Translations under genes and position numbers: made by a program
Source of the DNA: Bacteroidales bacterium Bact_19
GTDB lineage: Bacteria > Bacteroidota > Bacteroidia > Bacteroidales > ML635J-15
Reading direction: 5' to 3'
DNA: 64,000 bases
Assembly (NCBI GenBank): GCA_001603595.1
Contig: LUZK01000069.1
Location: forward strand, 1 to 64,000
Shown: positions 8,988-17,316 of the stretch, one piece after another
Position numbering within the stretch: position 1 is the first letter of the stretch
Layout of the letters: the number at the start of each line of letters is the position of its first letter
The notes under the pieces: generated by a model
Seen by the model: the letters and a program-made list of their open reading frames with translations, nothing else
Told to the model about the DNA's origin: nothing
Database searches by the model: none

Positions 8988-10280
8988 ATGATTAAAGCTA
9001 AAAAAATATATGTTTTCATACTTCTAATGACACTAACTAATTACATTTCTACTCTAGTATTTTCCCAAGGCGATGGAAAGATGAAAATTCGGACTGTGGT
9101 AATTGACCCCGGGCACGGCGGTTCTGACCCTGGTGCAGTTGGTAAATTTTCAAAAGAAAAAGATATAACTTTAGCAGTGTCTTTAAAATTTGGAGAACTA
9201 ATCGAAAGAAATTATCCTAATATTAAAGTTATTTACACTCGAAAGGACGACAGATTTTTAGAATTATATAAAAGAGCTGACATAGCAAATAAAAATAATG
9301 CAGACCTTTTCGTATGTGTGCATGTTAATGCTTCAACCAGCAGCCAACCCTTCGGAGCTGAAACTTTTGTTATGGGGCCTGATAAATCAGGTGCTAACAT
9401 GCAGGTTGCAAAACTCGAAAATTCAGTTATCTTGAAAGAAGATAATTACCTCGAAAAATATGAAGGTTATGATCCGAATGATCCGGAAACTCATATTATC
9501 TTCAGTTTATATCAAAATGCAAATTTAAGTCAATCATTGCTTTTTGCACAGAGTTTACAGGATAAATTCACAAAATCTTTAAAACGATTTGACAGAGGGG
9601 TTAAACAAGCTGGCTTTCTGGTGTTGTGGCGTACAACAATGCCGGCAGTGCTGGTAGAGCTTGGATTTATCTCAAATCCCGAAGAAGAAAAATATCTAAA
9701 TTCTGCCGAAGGTCAGGAAGAATTAGCAATAGCAATGTTCGAAGCTTTTGTTAATTATAAAAATAAATACGAAGATAATGGCATTACCGAAGATTTTAAA
9801 TATAATAAAAATAAGAAGCATGTGGATAAACAGGATAATACATCCAAAAACAATCAATCCGAACAATCAAAAACTTATGAAGCACACAAAAATCAACCTA
9901 ATTTGGCAAATAATGACTCATCAAAAGGAAATAACAATGATAAACAGTTGAATATTTCTACAGACAAAACTTCTGAGGAAAATTTAACGAAGAATTCAGA
10001 TGAGATAGTTTTCAAAATTCAAATTAAAACTTCTTCAAAAAAAATTGAATTAATTCCGCAAAATTTTAAATCATATCAAAATGTTGATGTATATTTGCAT
10101 GATGGAATATATAAATATACTGTAGGAAATGAAACGGATTATGACAAAATTGTTGCGTTGCATAAAAAAGTCAAAGCCGACTTTCCCGATAGTTTTATTA
10201 TTGCATTTAAAAATGGAAAAAGAATAAGTTTAGACGTAGCAAGAAAAGAAATAAAAAATAAAAATGGCGTTAACAAGTAA
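8988..10280 (+). CDS. N-acetylmuramoyl-L-alanine amidase with C-terminal SPOR-like domain
   Basis: Zinc amidase (Amidase_3/AmiC class) that cuts the amide between N-acetylmuramic acid and the stem peptide in the periplasm. Signal segment at residues 1-27; the catalytic domain spans about 35-255 with 'VIDPGHGGSDPG' (zinc His), 'SLKFGELIE' (Glu), 'VHVNAS' (second zinc His) and 'VLVELGFISNPEE' (catalytic Glu). A low-complexity N/K/S-rich linker (about 260-335) leads to an 80-residue C-terminal domain ('FKIQIKTSSKK', 'YKYTVG', 'ADFPDSFIIAF'). That domain is homologous to the tail of the next gene and looks like a divergent SPOR peptidoglycan-binding domain. Its 3' end overlaps the MlaD-like gene by 17 bp, implying translational coupling. 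Confidence 0.92.
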   Translation: MIKAKKIYVFILLMTLTNYISTLVFSQGDGKMKIRTVVIDPGHGGSDPGAVGKFSKEKDITLAVSLKFGELIERNYPNIKVIYTRKDDRFLELYKRADIANKNNADLFVCVHVNASTSSQPFGAETFVMGPDKSGANMQVAKLENSVILKEDNYLEKYEGYDPNDPETHIIFSLYQNANLSQSLLFAQSLQDKFTKSLKRFDRGVKQAGFLVLWRTTMPAVLVELGFISNPEEEKYLNSAEGQEELAIAMFEAFVNYKNKYEDNGITEDFKYNKNKKHVDKQDNTSKNNQSEQSKTYEAHKNQPNLANNDSSKGNNNDKQLNISTDKTSEENLTKNSDEIVFKIQIKTSSKKIELIPQNFKSYQNVDVYLHDGIYKYTVGNETDYDKIVALHKKVKADFPDSFIIAFKNGKRISLDVARKEIKNKNGVNK

Positions 10281-11658
10281 GAAATATGTTTTTTACGGCT
10301 TTATTGGATTGGCAATAGTAGCTGTAACATATTTCGGTTTTTATTTTCTTAAAGGCTCGAACCTGCTAAAAAAAACAAATTCATATTTTATTTACTACGA
10401 TAGAATTGAGGGCTTAAATGAATCAAGTGTTGTTACCGTTAATGGATATAAAGTAGGTCAAGTTACGGAAATATCTTTCTTACCCGAAAAAAACTATCAA
10501 TTGCTTGTGAAAATTGATATTTCGAATGATTTTTTACTTCCTGATTCCACAATTGCTCGTATTTATAGTATGGATTTAATGGGAACCAAAGGAATTGAAT
10601 TAATTTTCAGCAAAAGGAAAACCTATCATAATCCGGGAGACATTTTAATTGGAGAAGTTGAACAAAGCCTTAAAGATCAGGTAAGCTATCAAATGTTGCC
10701 TATAAAAAGACAAGCAGAAGAGTTAATGGAAGAACTAACTCGTGCGATTACTGTTATAAGATATATTTTCAACGAAAATACCAGAGCCAATCTCGAAAAA
10801 AGTTTTGCAAGCATAAAATCAACGCTTTTTTATATCGAAAGTTCCGCTAGCACTGTTGACGGCTGGTTAAGTTCGCAATCAGGTAGCCTTGCGAAAATCA
10901 TATCAAATGTTGAATATCTTACACGCACTCTTAGTGATAATGCCGAACATCTTAACAATATTTTCGATAATCTTTCAAGTTTCTCTGATACTTTGGCAGC
11001 TCTCGAAATTTCAAAAACTGTTATTGAAGCTAATGCAGCACTTACGAATTTCAATGCACTAATGGATAAAATAAATGCCGGCGAAGGATCAATTGGTCAA
11101 TTAGTTCAGAATGATAAACTTGCAAACGAACTTGAACAATCCGCTGAGAACTTAAGAAAATTACTCTTCGACATCCAATATAATCCTAAAAAGTATGTCA
11201 ATTTTTCATTGTTAAATATTGGTCGTACTGTAAATATCACTGACGAAAACCAGTTAAGACCTTCAGACCGGAGAGCCATTGAAAGACAGGAACGAAAAAA
11301 TGAACGTAAAACTCAAAAAAATATAGAAAAAGAACAAAAAGATAAAAAAAATTCTGAAAACAGTAATAAACAAAGTTACATACAGGATGGTCAGATTAAA
11401 TTTTATATTCAAATTCGTTCTGCAATAAAACCAATACAAGATCGTAGCTTTGAACTTAAAAATTATACTGATGCTATTGAATATTTTGATGGTAAATATT
11501 ATAAATATTTAATTTTTCCTCATGACGATCCCACTCATACAAATTATTTTCTGCGGTTGGCAGTAGAAGATTTTCCGGATGCTTTTCCGGTTGCTTTAAG
11601 TCAAGAAAAATTGATTTCTTATTCTTCAGTATTAGATATTGCTTCTTCGAAAAACTAA
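10264..11658 (+). CDS. MlaD/MCE family protein with C-terminal SPOR-like domain
   Basis: Inner-membrane-anchored MCE protein, a substrate-binding part of lipid transport between the membranes. One N-terminal transmembrane helix (residues 9-28); MCE domain about 35-115 ('YDRIEGLNESSVVTVNGYKVGQV', 'DLMGTKGIELIF'). A long helical/coiled-coil region runs to about 330, then a charged R/K/E linker and a C-terminal domain (375-460: 'FYIQIRSAI', 'YYKYLI', 'EDFPDAFPVAL') homologous to the tail of the preceding amidase. The MCE part is single, as in MlaD. It starts inside the last codons of the amidase gene. No MlaE/MlaF permease or ATPase is adjacent. The shared tail suggests that both proteins are placed at the same peptidoglycan sites (inference). 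Confidence 0.88.
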   Translation: MALTSKKYVFYGFIGLAIVAVTYFGFYFLKGSNLLKKTNSYFIYYDRIEGLNESSVVTVNGYKVGQVTEISFLPEKNYQLLVKIDISNDFLLPDSTIARIYSMDLMGTKGIELIFSKRKTYHNPGDILIGEVEQSLKDQVSYQMLPIKRQAEELMEELTRAITVIRYIFNENTRANLEKSFASIKSTLFYIESSASTVDGWLSSQSGSLAKIISNVEYLTRTLSDNAEHLNNIFDNLSSFSDTLAALEISKTVIEANAALTNFNALMDKINAGEGSIGQLVQNDKLANELEQSAENLRKLLFDIQYNPKKYVNFSLLNIGRTVNITDENQLRPSDRRAIERQERKNERKTQKNIEKEQKDKKNSENSNKQSYIQDGQIKFYIQIRSAIKPIQDRSFELKNYTDAIEYFDGKYYKYLIFPHDDPTHTNYFLRLAVEDFPDAFPVALSQEKLISYSSVLDIASSKN

Positions 11659-11730
11659 ATTCTTTTTTAAATTTTATTCCAATTTATTCAAAAAAATTGT
11701 ATTATTGTAAAATAAAAAAATTGGTGTATT

Positions 11731-14700
11731 ATGAAGAAATTTTATTTAATTGCTATCATCGTATTTGTTACAGCAAATTTTTCTGTTATCAATGCTCAGT
11801 ATTTAAGAGGGTGTTTTAACACATGGGGTTTATCAAATCAAATGATTCAATCCTACGGTTATTATCAAACGCAGTTTAATACTACAATTGAATTAACTGA
11901 TTGCGGTTTTAAATTAGACCAATTTGGAGATTGGTCTTTGCAATGGGGATACGGCACAGAATCGTTCCAACCTATAGTTAACAGTAATTTTGGTCAAATG
12001 CGAGGAAGCAATTCAGGAGATTCGCCTTCGGATTTTGTACAAACTTTTGAAGCAAATAAATATTATACTTTCAGAATAGAAGGAGAATCTCACTGGTGGA
12101 ACCGTAAGTTTATAATAATGGAAACAGATAATGCTCCGGTTGAAATTTTAACCGTTTCTGATAATCATTCCACAGCGGGAACAAATCCCGTTGAAGTTAG
12201 TGTTACTACATCATCATCATTATCTCCTCAGGAATTTATCTATGTGAGATATACCATAAACTCATGGACCTCATCAGAAATTGTTTTATGTTCGGGAAGC
12301 GGCACAAATTATACTGCAAACATACCGGCATTTCCTGCAGGAACAAACGTTGAGTATTATGTGCTTTCAACTACAATGCCATTAAGTTTTGTATCTCAAT
12401 ATCCCGATTTTGCTACACTAAGAGGTAATAATAACTCGGGGGCAAATTATTCTTATCTGGTACAAACTTTATCGCCATATATAGTGGCTACCCCACAGGA
12501 ACCTCTTCAAGAGCAAAACCTTAATAATGCTGTTATTGATATTCATCTTTTTAATGATACATGGTTTGATAATACATTCGAAATTTCTAATTTTATTTTA
12601 AATAATGTCCCGCAAGGATTAAGCATCTCAACAATAAATTATATATCATCAACTCAACTGAGTATTATTCTAAGTTTTGATGGGACAAATTTTACCGAAG
12701 ACATAAATAACTTTTCTATAACCATTTTAGCAGAAGAATTTACAAATTCAACGAGTCCTCTCACAAGTAATCAAATGACAATACTTGCTCATAATCCTAA
12801 AGAAGATTTTTATCTTGCAAAAATTGCAATGTGGGAGGGAGGAGCTTCTGATGTTTGGTATAATGATTTTGATTTTAACGAATACAATTTTGGAGTTTTA
12901 AATCAAAACAGCAGTTTATATTTGAAATCCGGACAGGCTTTTGTATGGAAAGTTCCTGGGGGTGATATTACTACAGCTAGAATGTTATACAGAATTTATA
13001 AGCAAGGTGCGTCGGTTCCGGACTTTGTGGTTCAGAATTTACCTTGGCATAGCGAGTATTCATCAAACGATACTATCTATCAACTTTGGTGGAATGATAC
13101 TCCAGATGAAACAGACTTAAATTTATTACAAAATCTGACAGAAAGTGGAGTTTATTTTATTGAAATAACTTTTGAAGCTGAAAATGGAAGCTCAGAAGTT
13201 TTATATAGAAATAATAATGGAAGTCCTTTTATAGCAACATTTACTTACCAATTGCAATCCACTCTTACGGCTAGTCCTGCCGCAACTCTTAACTCAGGAA
13301 GCCTCAACGGAATGCAAATCAACCTTACTCTAACATATGAAACTTTTGCTGATAACGAACTTGAGTTATCGAATTTTATTTTGAATAATGCACCTCAAAA
13401 TTTGACAATACAATCTGTGAATTATGTAAGTTCAACACAAGCCAATATTATATTGAGCTATCCAGGAAACCCGATTCCTACAAATATTGAGAATTTCTCA
13501 GTTACAATTCTCGGAGCAGAACTAAGTGGAGGTAATCCTATGCAATCCAATAATATGACAATATTTGCCGATGTTGTTCATGATGGTATTTATCTTGCAA
13601 AAGTTTCCATGTGGGAAGGTGGGCAAAATGATACCTGGTACGACGAGATTAATTATGATGGACATGATTTTGGTATTTTCAATGGTTCTATGTCATTGTA
13701 TTTGAAATCAGGTCAGGTATTTACATGGAAAGACTCCGAAGGAGATATTCTATGGGCAAAGATGAATTATAGAATTTACAAAGACGGAGAAACCCCCGGT
13801 AATTTCACTCAAGTAGATTTACCATTCTTTTCGGAATGGACATCTCCTTACGGAAATACAGATCAACTCTGGTGGAATGTTACTCCAAATGATATAAATT
13901 TGAATCTTCTCGAAAATGTTGAAGAAGGCACCTATTTTATAGAGGTGTATTTCGAAGCAATGAACGGGGATTCTGTTATTCACTACAGAAATAATAATGG
14001 GAATAATTATATAGCTAAATTTACCTATACATTAAATCCTATTCTTATAGCTACACCGGGGGAACAACTTACAGAAGAAAATCTTAATGGAGCAGTTATT
14101 ACCCTCACTTTAATTGATGATTTCTTTGCAGATAACAACCTTGAAATTTCGAATTTTACACTTAATAATGCACCCATCGGTTTATCAATAGCCCAAATAA
14201 ATTATGTTACACCTACTTCTGCCATTATTACTTTATCATTCGATGGAACTAATTTTGATGAAAATATCAATAACTTTAGTATTACAATTGATGGCGTGGA
14301 GATAAATTCCGGAATTTCTCTTACAAGTAATAACATAACGATTATTGCTATAGATGAAAGCATAACTATCTGGACAAATTTATTAACAAATGAACACTTT
14401 GTTCAACATTTGGGCGACAATATACATTATTGGATTAATATGGAGATTGGTCAACCGGAATGGAACCTTGCTCAGATTGGTTATGGTCCTGCAGCAGAAG
14501 GCCCTGAAACATGGACATGGACAACCGCCGAATGGTACGAAGATGGGGAAGGGCAAAACAAAAAAGTACATGCTCAAATATCCGTTCCGCAGGTTGTTGG
14601 AACGTATTATTATGCAGGTAGAGTAAGAAATACTCAATTCGGGCAATGGTTTTATGCAAATACAGCTAACTGGACAGATTCAAATGTATTAGCTGCTCAA

Positions 14701-16347
14701 AACACAATTCAGGTAAGCCCGCTGCCAACAGTTCAGAATTTTAATGCTAGTATGCTCGATGGTACCAGAATTAGTCTAACATGGCAAGTGGATTTGTTCT
14801 TCCCAAATGTAATGATTATTGCAAAAGCCGGTTCTGAAATTACAGAATCTCCTGTTCAAGGTCAGACTTACGGTGTTGGTACAAATATAGGAGATGCAGT
14901 AGTAATTTACAAAGGTTCTGCAAATTCATTTATTCATACAAATCTTTCGAATAATACTCATTATTATTATAAAATTTTTACGATAAATAACAACTTTTAC
15001 TCTGAATTTGTTGCCGGCGATGCTGAAACCGATGACTCTGAAGGTTGTACATTTAACATAGATTTAGGAGAAGATCAAACAATTTGCGGAGGAAGTTCAA
15101 TACTTCTTAACCCCGGGTTAATTGTAGCTCCTTTTGGTGATACTGTAACTGTTTACTTCAATTCTGCTGAATTTTCGGGCTTTTCTGAGTTAAATAAGGT
15201 TTATATGCATGCAGGTGTTACTTTACAAGGTGGTAGTGCATGGGATTATGTAGTAGGTAATTGGGGGCAGGATGATGGTATTGGTTTAATGACTAAAGTT
15301 TCTGATAATCTATGGAAAATTACTTTCAACCCTCTGTCATATTTTGGATATAATTCAACCGCTGTACTGTTAGGAATAAATTGTGTATTTAGAAATGCTG
15401 ATGGTTCTATGGTTGCTAAACATCCGGTTACTGATGAAGATTTTTATATTGATTTGAGTATAAATCCTCCTTTAACAAGTTATTCAGCTGTAGTTGCTAC
15501 AATGCAATCCAGCCCGATTACAAATATTATCTGGAGTACAGGCTCTCATAGTTCTGTTATTAGTGTTTCTTCTTCCGGATTATATTGGATTAGTGCTACT
15601 GATGTTTACGGATGTACCGGCTATGCAGAAGTAAATATAAGTTTATTTCCGTTGCCTTATGTTGAAATTGGTAACGACAGAACAGAATGTGTCGGAACAG
15701 ACATAGTGCTTGATGCCGGAAACTTTGAAAATTACCTATGGAATAATGGAAGTACTCAACAGATCATAAATGTAAATCAATCCGGCTTATATTCAGTAAC
15801 TGTAACTGACAGTAACGGATGTACAGGATTTGATGTAGTAAATATTGAATTAGTGGAATATCCTGTTGCTGATTTTGGTTATAGTGTTATTACCGAAACC
15901 ACAGTATCATTTGTTGATTTGTCGCAATATGCCGAGGTTTATAAATGGGATTTTGATAATAATGGAGTTGTTGATAGTAATGTTGCAGGGGATGTTGCAT
16001 ATACATATCCTCAGTTCGGACAATATTCAGCAAAGCTCACTGTGTCAAATGCTTGTTCCGAAGTTTCAGTGATAAAAACTATAATGGTAGTTGGCGTTGA
16101 TGAATTATTGAATTCTACAATAAGTATTTATCCTAATCCTGTATCATCGGTGTTGTTTATAAAAGATTTAGACAATAAATTTGATCTTTTGCGAATTTAT
16201 GATATTACCGGAAGAATTATTTTGGAGAAAAATATTAAAAATCTGAATGACCTGACTATTGACTTTAAAGATGTTAAATCCGGAATATATAATCTGGAAT
16301 TAAGAAACAATAAAGAAATTAAATCAAGTCGAATAATTAAAAATTAA
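11731..16347 (+). CDS. giant modular T9SS-secreted surface protein with starch-binding-like module
   Basis: 1538 residues, with a signal peptide ('SVINAQ') and a T9SS type-A sorting domain (1464-1538, 'ISIYPNPVSS', 'YDITGR', 'SGIYNLEL'), so it is exported and anchored at the cell surface. Order: N-terminal beta domain 23-130 ('GCFNTWG'); domain 135-245; a tandem A-B-A-B-A array 248-876; a 'TIWTNLLTNEHFV' domain 880-995; fibronectin III-like 997-1100; an Ig-like domain interrupted by a 110-residue module (about 1133-1245, 'YMHAG', 'VVGNWGQDDGIGLM', 'VFRNADG'); a second Ig-like domain 1312-1375; PKD domain 1376-1455. The inserted module recurs in the next two genes, the second an alpha-amylase, so glucan binding is likely. 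No catalytic motif is seen. It lies 5 bp before the next gene and heads a four-gene cluster. Start: ATG at 11731 directly ahead of the signal peptide. Confidence 0.85.
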   Translation: MKKFYLIAIIVFVTANFSVINAQYLRGCFNTWGLSNQMIQSYGYYQTQFNTTIELTDCGFKLDQFGDWSLQWGYGTESFQPIVNSNFGQMRGSNSGDSPSDFVQTFEANKYYTFRIEGESHWWNRKFIIMETDNAPVEILTVSDNHSTAGTNPVEVSVTTSSSLSPQEFIYVRYTINSWTSSEIVLCSGSGTNYTANIPAFPAGTNVEYYVLSTTMPLSFVSQYPDFATLRGNNNSGANYSYLVQTLSPYIVATPQEPLQEQNLNNAVIDIHLFNDTWFDNTFEISNFILNNVPQGLSISTINYISSTQLSIILSFDGTNFTEDINNFSITILAEEFTNSTSPLTSNQMTILAHNPKEDFYLAKIAMWEGGASDVWYNDFDFNEYNFGVLNQNSSLYLKSGQAFVWKVPGGDITTARMLYRIYKQGASVPDFVVQNLPWHSEYSSNDTIYQLWWNDTPDETDLNLLQNLTESGVYFIEITFEAENGSSEVLYRNNNGSPFIATFTYQLQSTLTASPAATLNSGSLNGMQINLTLTYETFADNELELSNFILNNAPQNLTIQSVNYVSSTQANIILSYPGNPIPTNIENFSVTILGAELSGGNPMQSNNMTIFADVVHDGIYLAKVSMWEGGQNDTWYDEINYDGHDFGIFNGSMSLYLKSGQVFTWKDSEGDILWAKMNYRIYKDGETPGNFTQVDLPFFSEWTSPYGNTDQLWWNVTPNDINLNLLENVEEGTYFIEVYFEAMNGDSVIHYRNNNGNNYIAKFTYTLNPILIATPGEQLTEENLNGAVITLTLIDDFFADNNLEISNFTLNNAPIGLSIAQINYVTPTSAIITLSFDGTNFDENINNFSITIDGVEINSGISLTSNNITIIAIDESITIWTNLLTNEHFVQHLGDNIHYWINMEIGQPEWNLAQIGYGPAAEGPETWTWTTAEWYEDGEGQNKKVHAQISVPQVVGTYYYAGRVRNTQFGQWFYANTANWTDSNVLAAQNTIQVSPLPTVQNFNASMLDGTRISLTWQVDLFFPNVMIIAKAGSEITESPVQGQTYGVGTNIGDAVVIYKGSANSFIHTNLSNNTHYYYKIFTINNNFYSEFVAGDAETDDSEGCTFNIDLGEDQTICGGSSILLNPGLIVAPFGDTVTVYFNSAEFSGFSELNKVYMHAGVTLQGGSAWDYVVGNWGQDDGIGLMTKVSDNLWKITFNPLSYFGYNSTAVLLGINCVFRNADGSMVAKHPVTDEDFYIDLSINPPLTSYSAVVATMQSSPITNIIWSTGSHSSVISVSSSGLYWISATDVYGCTGYAEVNISLFPLPYVEIGNDRTECVGTDIVLDAGNFENYLWNNGSTQQIINVNQSGLYSVTVTDSNGCTGFDVVNIELVEYPVADFGYSVITETTVSFVDLSQYAEVYKWDFDNNGVVDSNVAGDVAYTYPQFGQYSAKLTVSNACSEVSVIKTIMVVGVDELLNSTISIYPNPVSSVLFIKDLDNKFDLLRIYDITGRIILEKNIKNLNDLTIDFKDVKSGIYNLELRNNKEIKSSRIIKN
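12472..13251 (+). repeat. A1-B1 copy of an internal protein repeat
   Basis: Coding repeat, residues about 248-507. Half A carries 'ISNFILNNVPQGL' and 'INYISSTQLSIILSFDG'; half B carries 'YLAKIAMWEGG', 'LYLKSGQAF' and 'YRNNNG'. It matches A2-B2 at the protein level with diverged DNA. Confidence 0.75.
13252..14040 (+). repeat. A2-B2 copy of an internal protein repeat
   Basis: Coding repeat, residues about 508-770: 'LSNFILNNAPQNL', 'VNYVSSTQANIILSY', then 'YLAKVSMWEGG', 'LYLKSGQVF' and 'HYRNNNG'. The period is about 260 residues. Confidence 0.75.
14041..14358 (+). repeat. A3 half-copy of the internal protein repeat
   Basis: Residues about 771-876: 'ISNFTLNNAPIGL', 'INYVTPTSAIITLSFDG'. It is not followed by a B half; a different domain ('ITIWTNLL') takes its place. 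Confidence 0.7.
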
Positions 16348-16352
16348 TAATT

Positions 16353-17306
16353 ATGAAAAAGATTTTTTTAAGTCTGTTGTTAGTAGCTTTTAGCATTTTT
16401 GCAGTATCACAAGTTCCCGGAACTCCATGGACAGGAAGAACATATTGCAAAATAGTATTGGATACAAAATTGATGGAAGCTCCATCTTGTAGTTTAGGAG
16501 GCGGAGGTGGAATTCCTGCAACCTGGCCTAAAGTTTATGCTCATCTTGGATTATGTACTTGTGCTGTAATTGGAGGAACTCGAAATTGTTCCAATGCAAC
16601 ACAAAATGAAGAATTTTGCTTTTCACAGATTACTCCCTATCAATCTCAGGTTTGGCAACATGTTGTGGGTAATTGGGGAGAAATTGCCCAAGATGATGGA
16701 GTCGGTCTTATGCAAACTCTTGGCAATGGTGTTTATTCAATTGAGTTTATAATTGAGGATTACTTTTCAAGCAATCAGGTAAGTACTGAGCAAACTGCAA
16801 CATCCCCGGTTCCTTCAATGAAGTGGAATGTTAATCAAGGTGGTAAACCATATACCATGGGGATGGTTTTTCGTAATGCCGATGGAACTTCTTCCGGAAG
16901 AGATTTTGGTTGCAACGACTTATTTATGGTCAACATTCTTACCAATCCAGTTATAATTCAAAGTACAGATCCGGAAGGTCCTACTTTTCCTGCCATCACA
17001 GTAGAAGTCAGAGATGCTTCAATAGAAGATATTATGATTTTGAGCGATAATACTAAAATTTATCCTAATCCTGCATCCGGAAATTTTACAATTAAATATA
17101 AAAATGTTGTTGACGAAAATAATGTTGTAATTTCGATTTACGATCTTAACGGAAAAATTGTAAAACAAATTAATCCCGGCAAGCAAAATCCGGGTATATA
17201 TGAATATCAAATCTCAACCGAAGATTTTAATCAGGGACTGTATTTAGTTCATTTAAGTATGAATAATTATGTAGCACATTCCGAAAGAGTTTTAATTATT
17301 AAATAA
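16353..17306 (+). CDS. T9SS-secreted single-module protein (probable glucan-binding)
   Basis: 317 residues: signal peptide (cleavage near 'AVSQ'), one beta module (about 25-200) and a T9SS type-A tail ('KIYPNPASGNF', 'YDLNGKIV', 'GLYLVHL'). The module carries 'VYAHLGLCTC', 'VVGNWGEIAQDDGVGLM' and 'VFRNADG', matching the nested module of the preceding giant protein and the N-terminal module of the following amylase. It has about eight cysteines, unlike the other copies, suggesting disulfide stabilisation outside the cell. With no catalytic domain, a surface glycan-binding role (analogous to SusE/SusF but unrelated in sequence) is the best guess. It sits 5 bp after one gene and 10 bp before the next, so it is surely co-transcribed. 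Confidence 0.8.
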   Translation: MKKIFLSLLLVAFSIFAVSQVPGTPWTGRTYCKIVLDTKLMEAPSCSLGGGGGIPATWPKVYAHLGLCTCAVIGGTRNCSNATQNEEFCFSQITPYQSQVWQHVVGNWGEIAQDDGVGLMQTLGNGVYSIEFIIEDYFSSNQVSTEQTATSPVPSMKWNVNQGGKPYTMGMVFRNADGTSSGRDFGCNDLFMVNILTNPVIIQSTDPEGPTFPAITVEVRDASIEDIMILSDNTKIYPNPASGNFTIKYKNVVDENNVVISIYDLNGKIVKQINPGKQNPGIYEYQISTEDFNQGLYLVHLSMNNYVAHSERVLIIK

Positions 17307-17316
17307 ACTTGGTAAG

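Noticed and set aside
12472-14358. CRISPR or DNA-level tandem repeat in the 12-14 kb region
   Set aside because: The repetition is at the protein level with diverged codons; there are no short direct repeats with unique spacers anywhere in the window.
14383-14659. Three overlapping 74-87 aa ORFs (both strands) inside the giant surface protein
   Set aside because: They are shadows of a coding region in other frames; no start context and the main frame is continuous.
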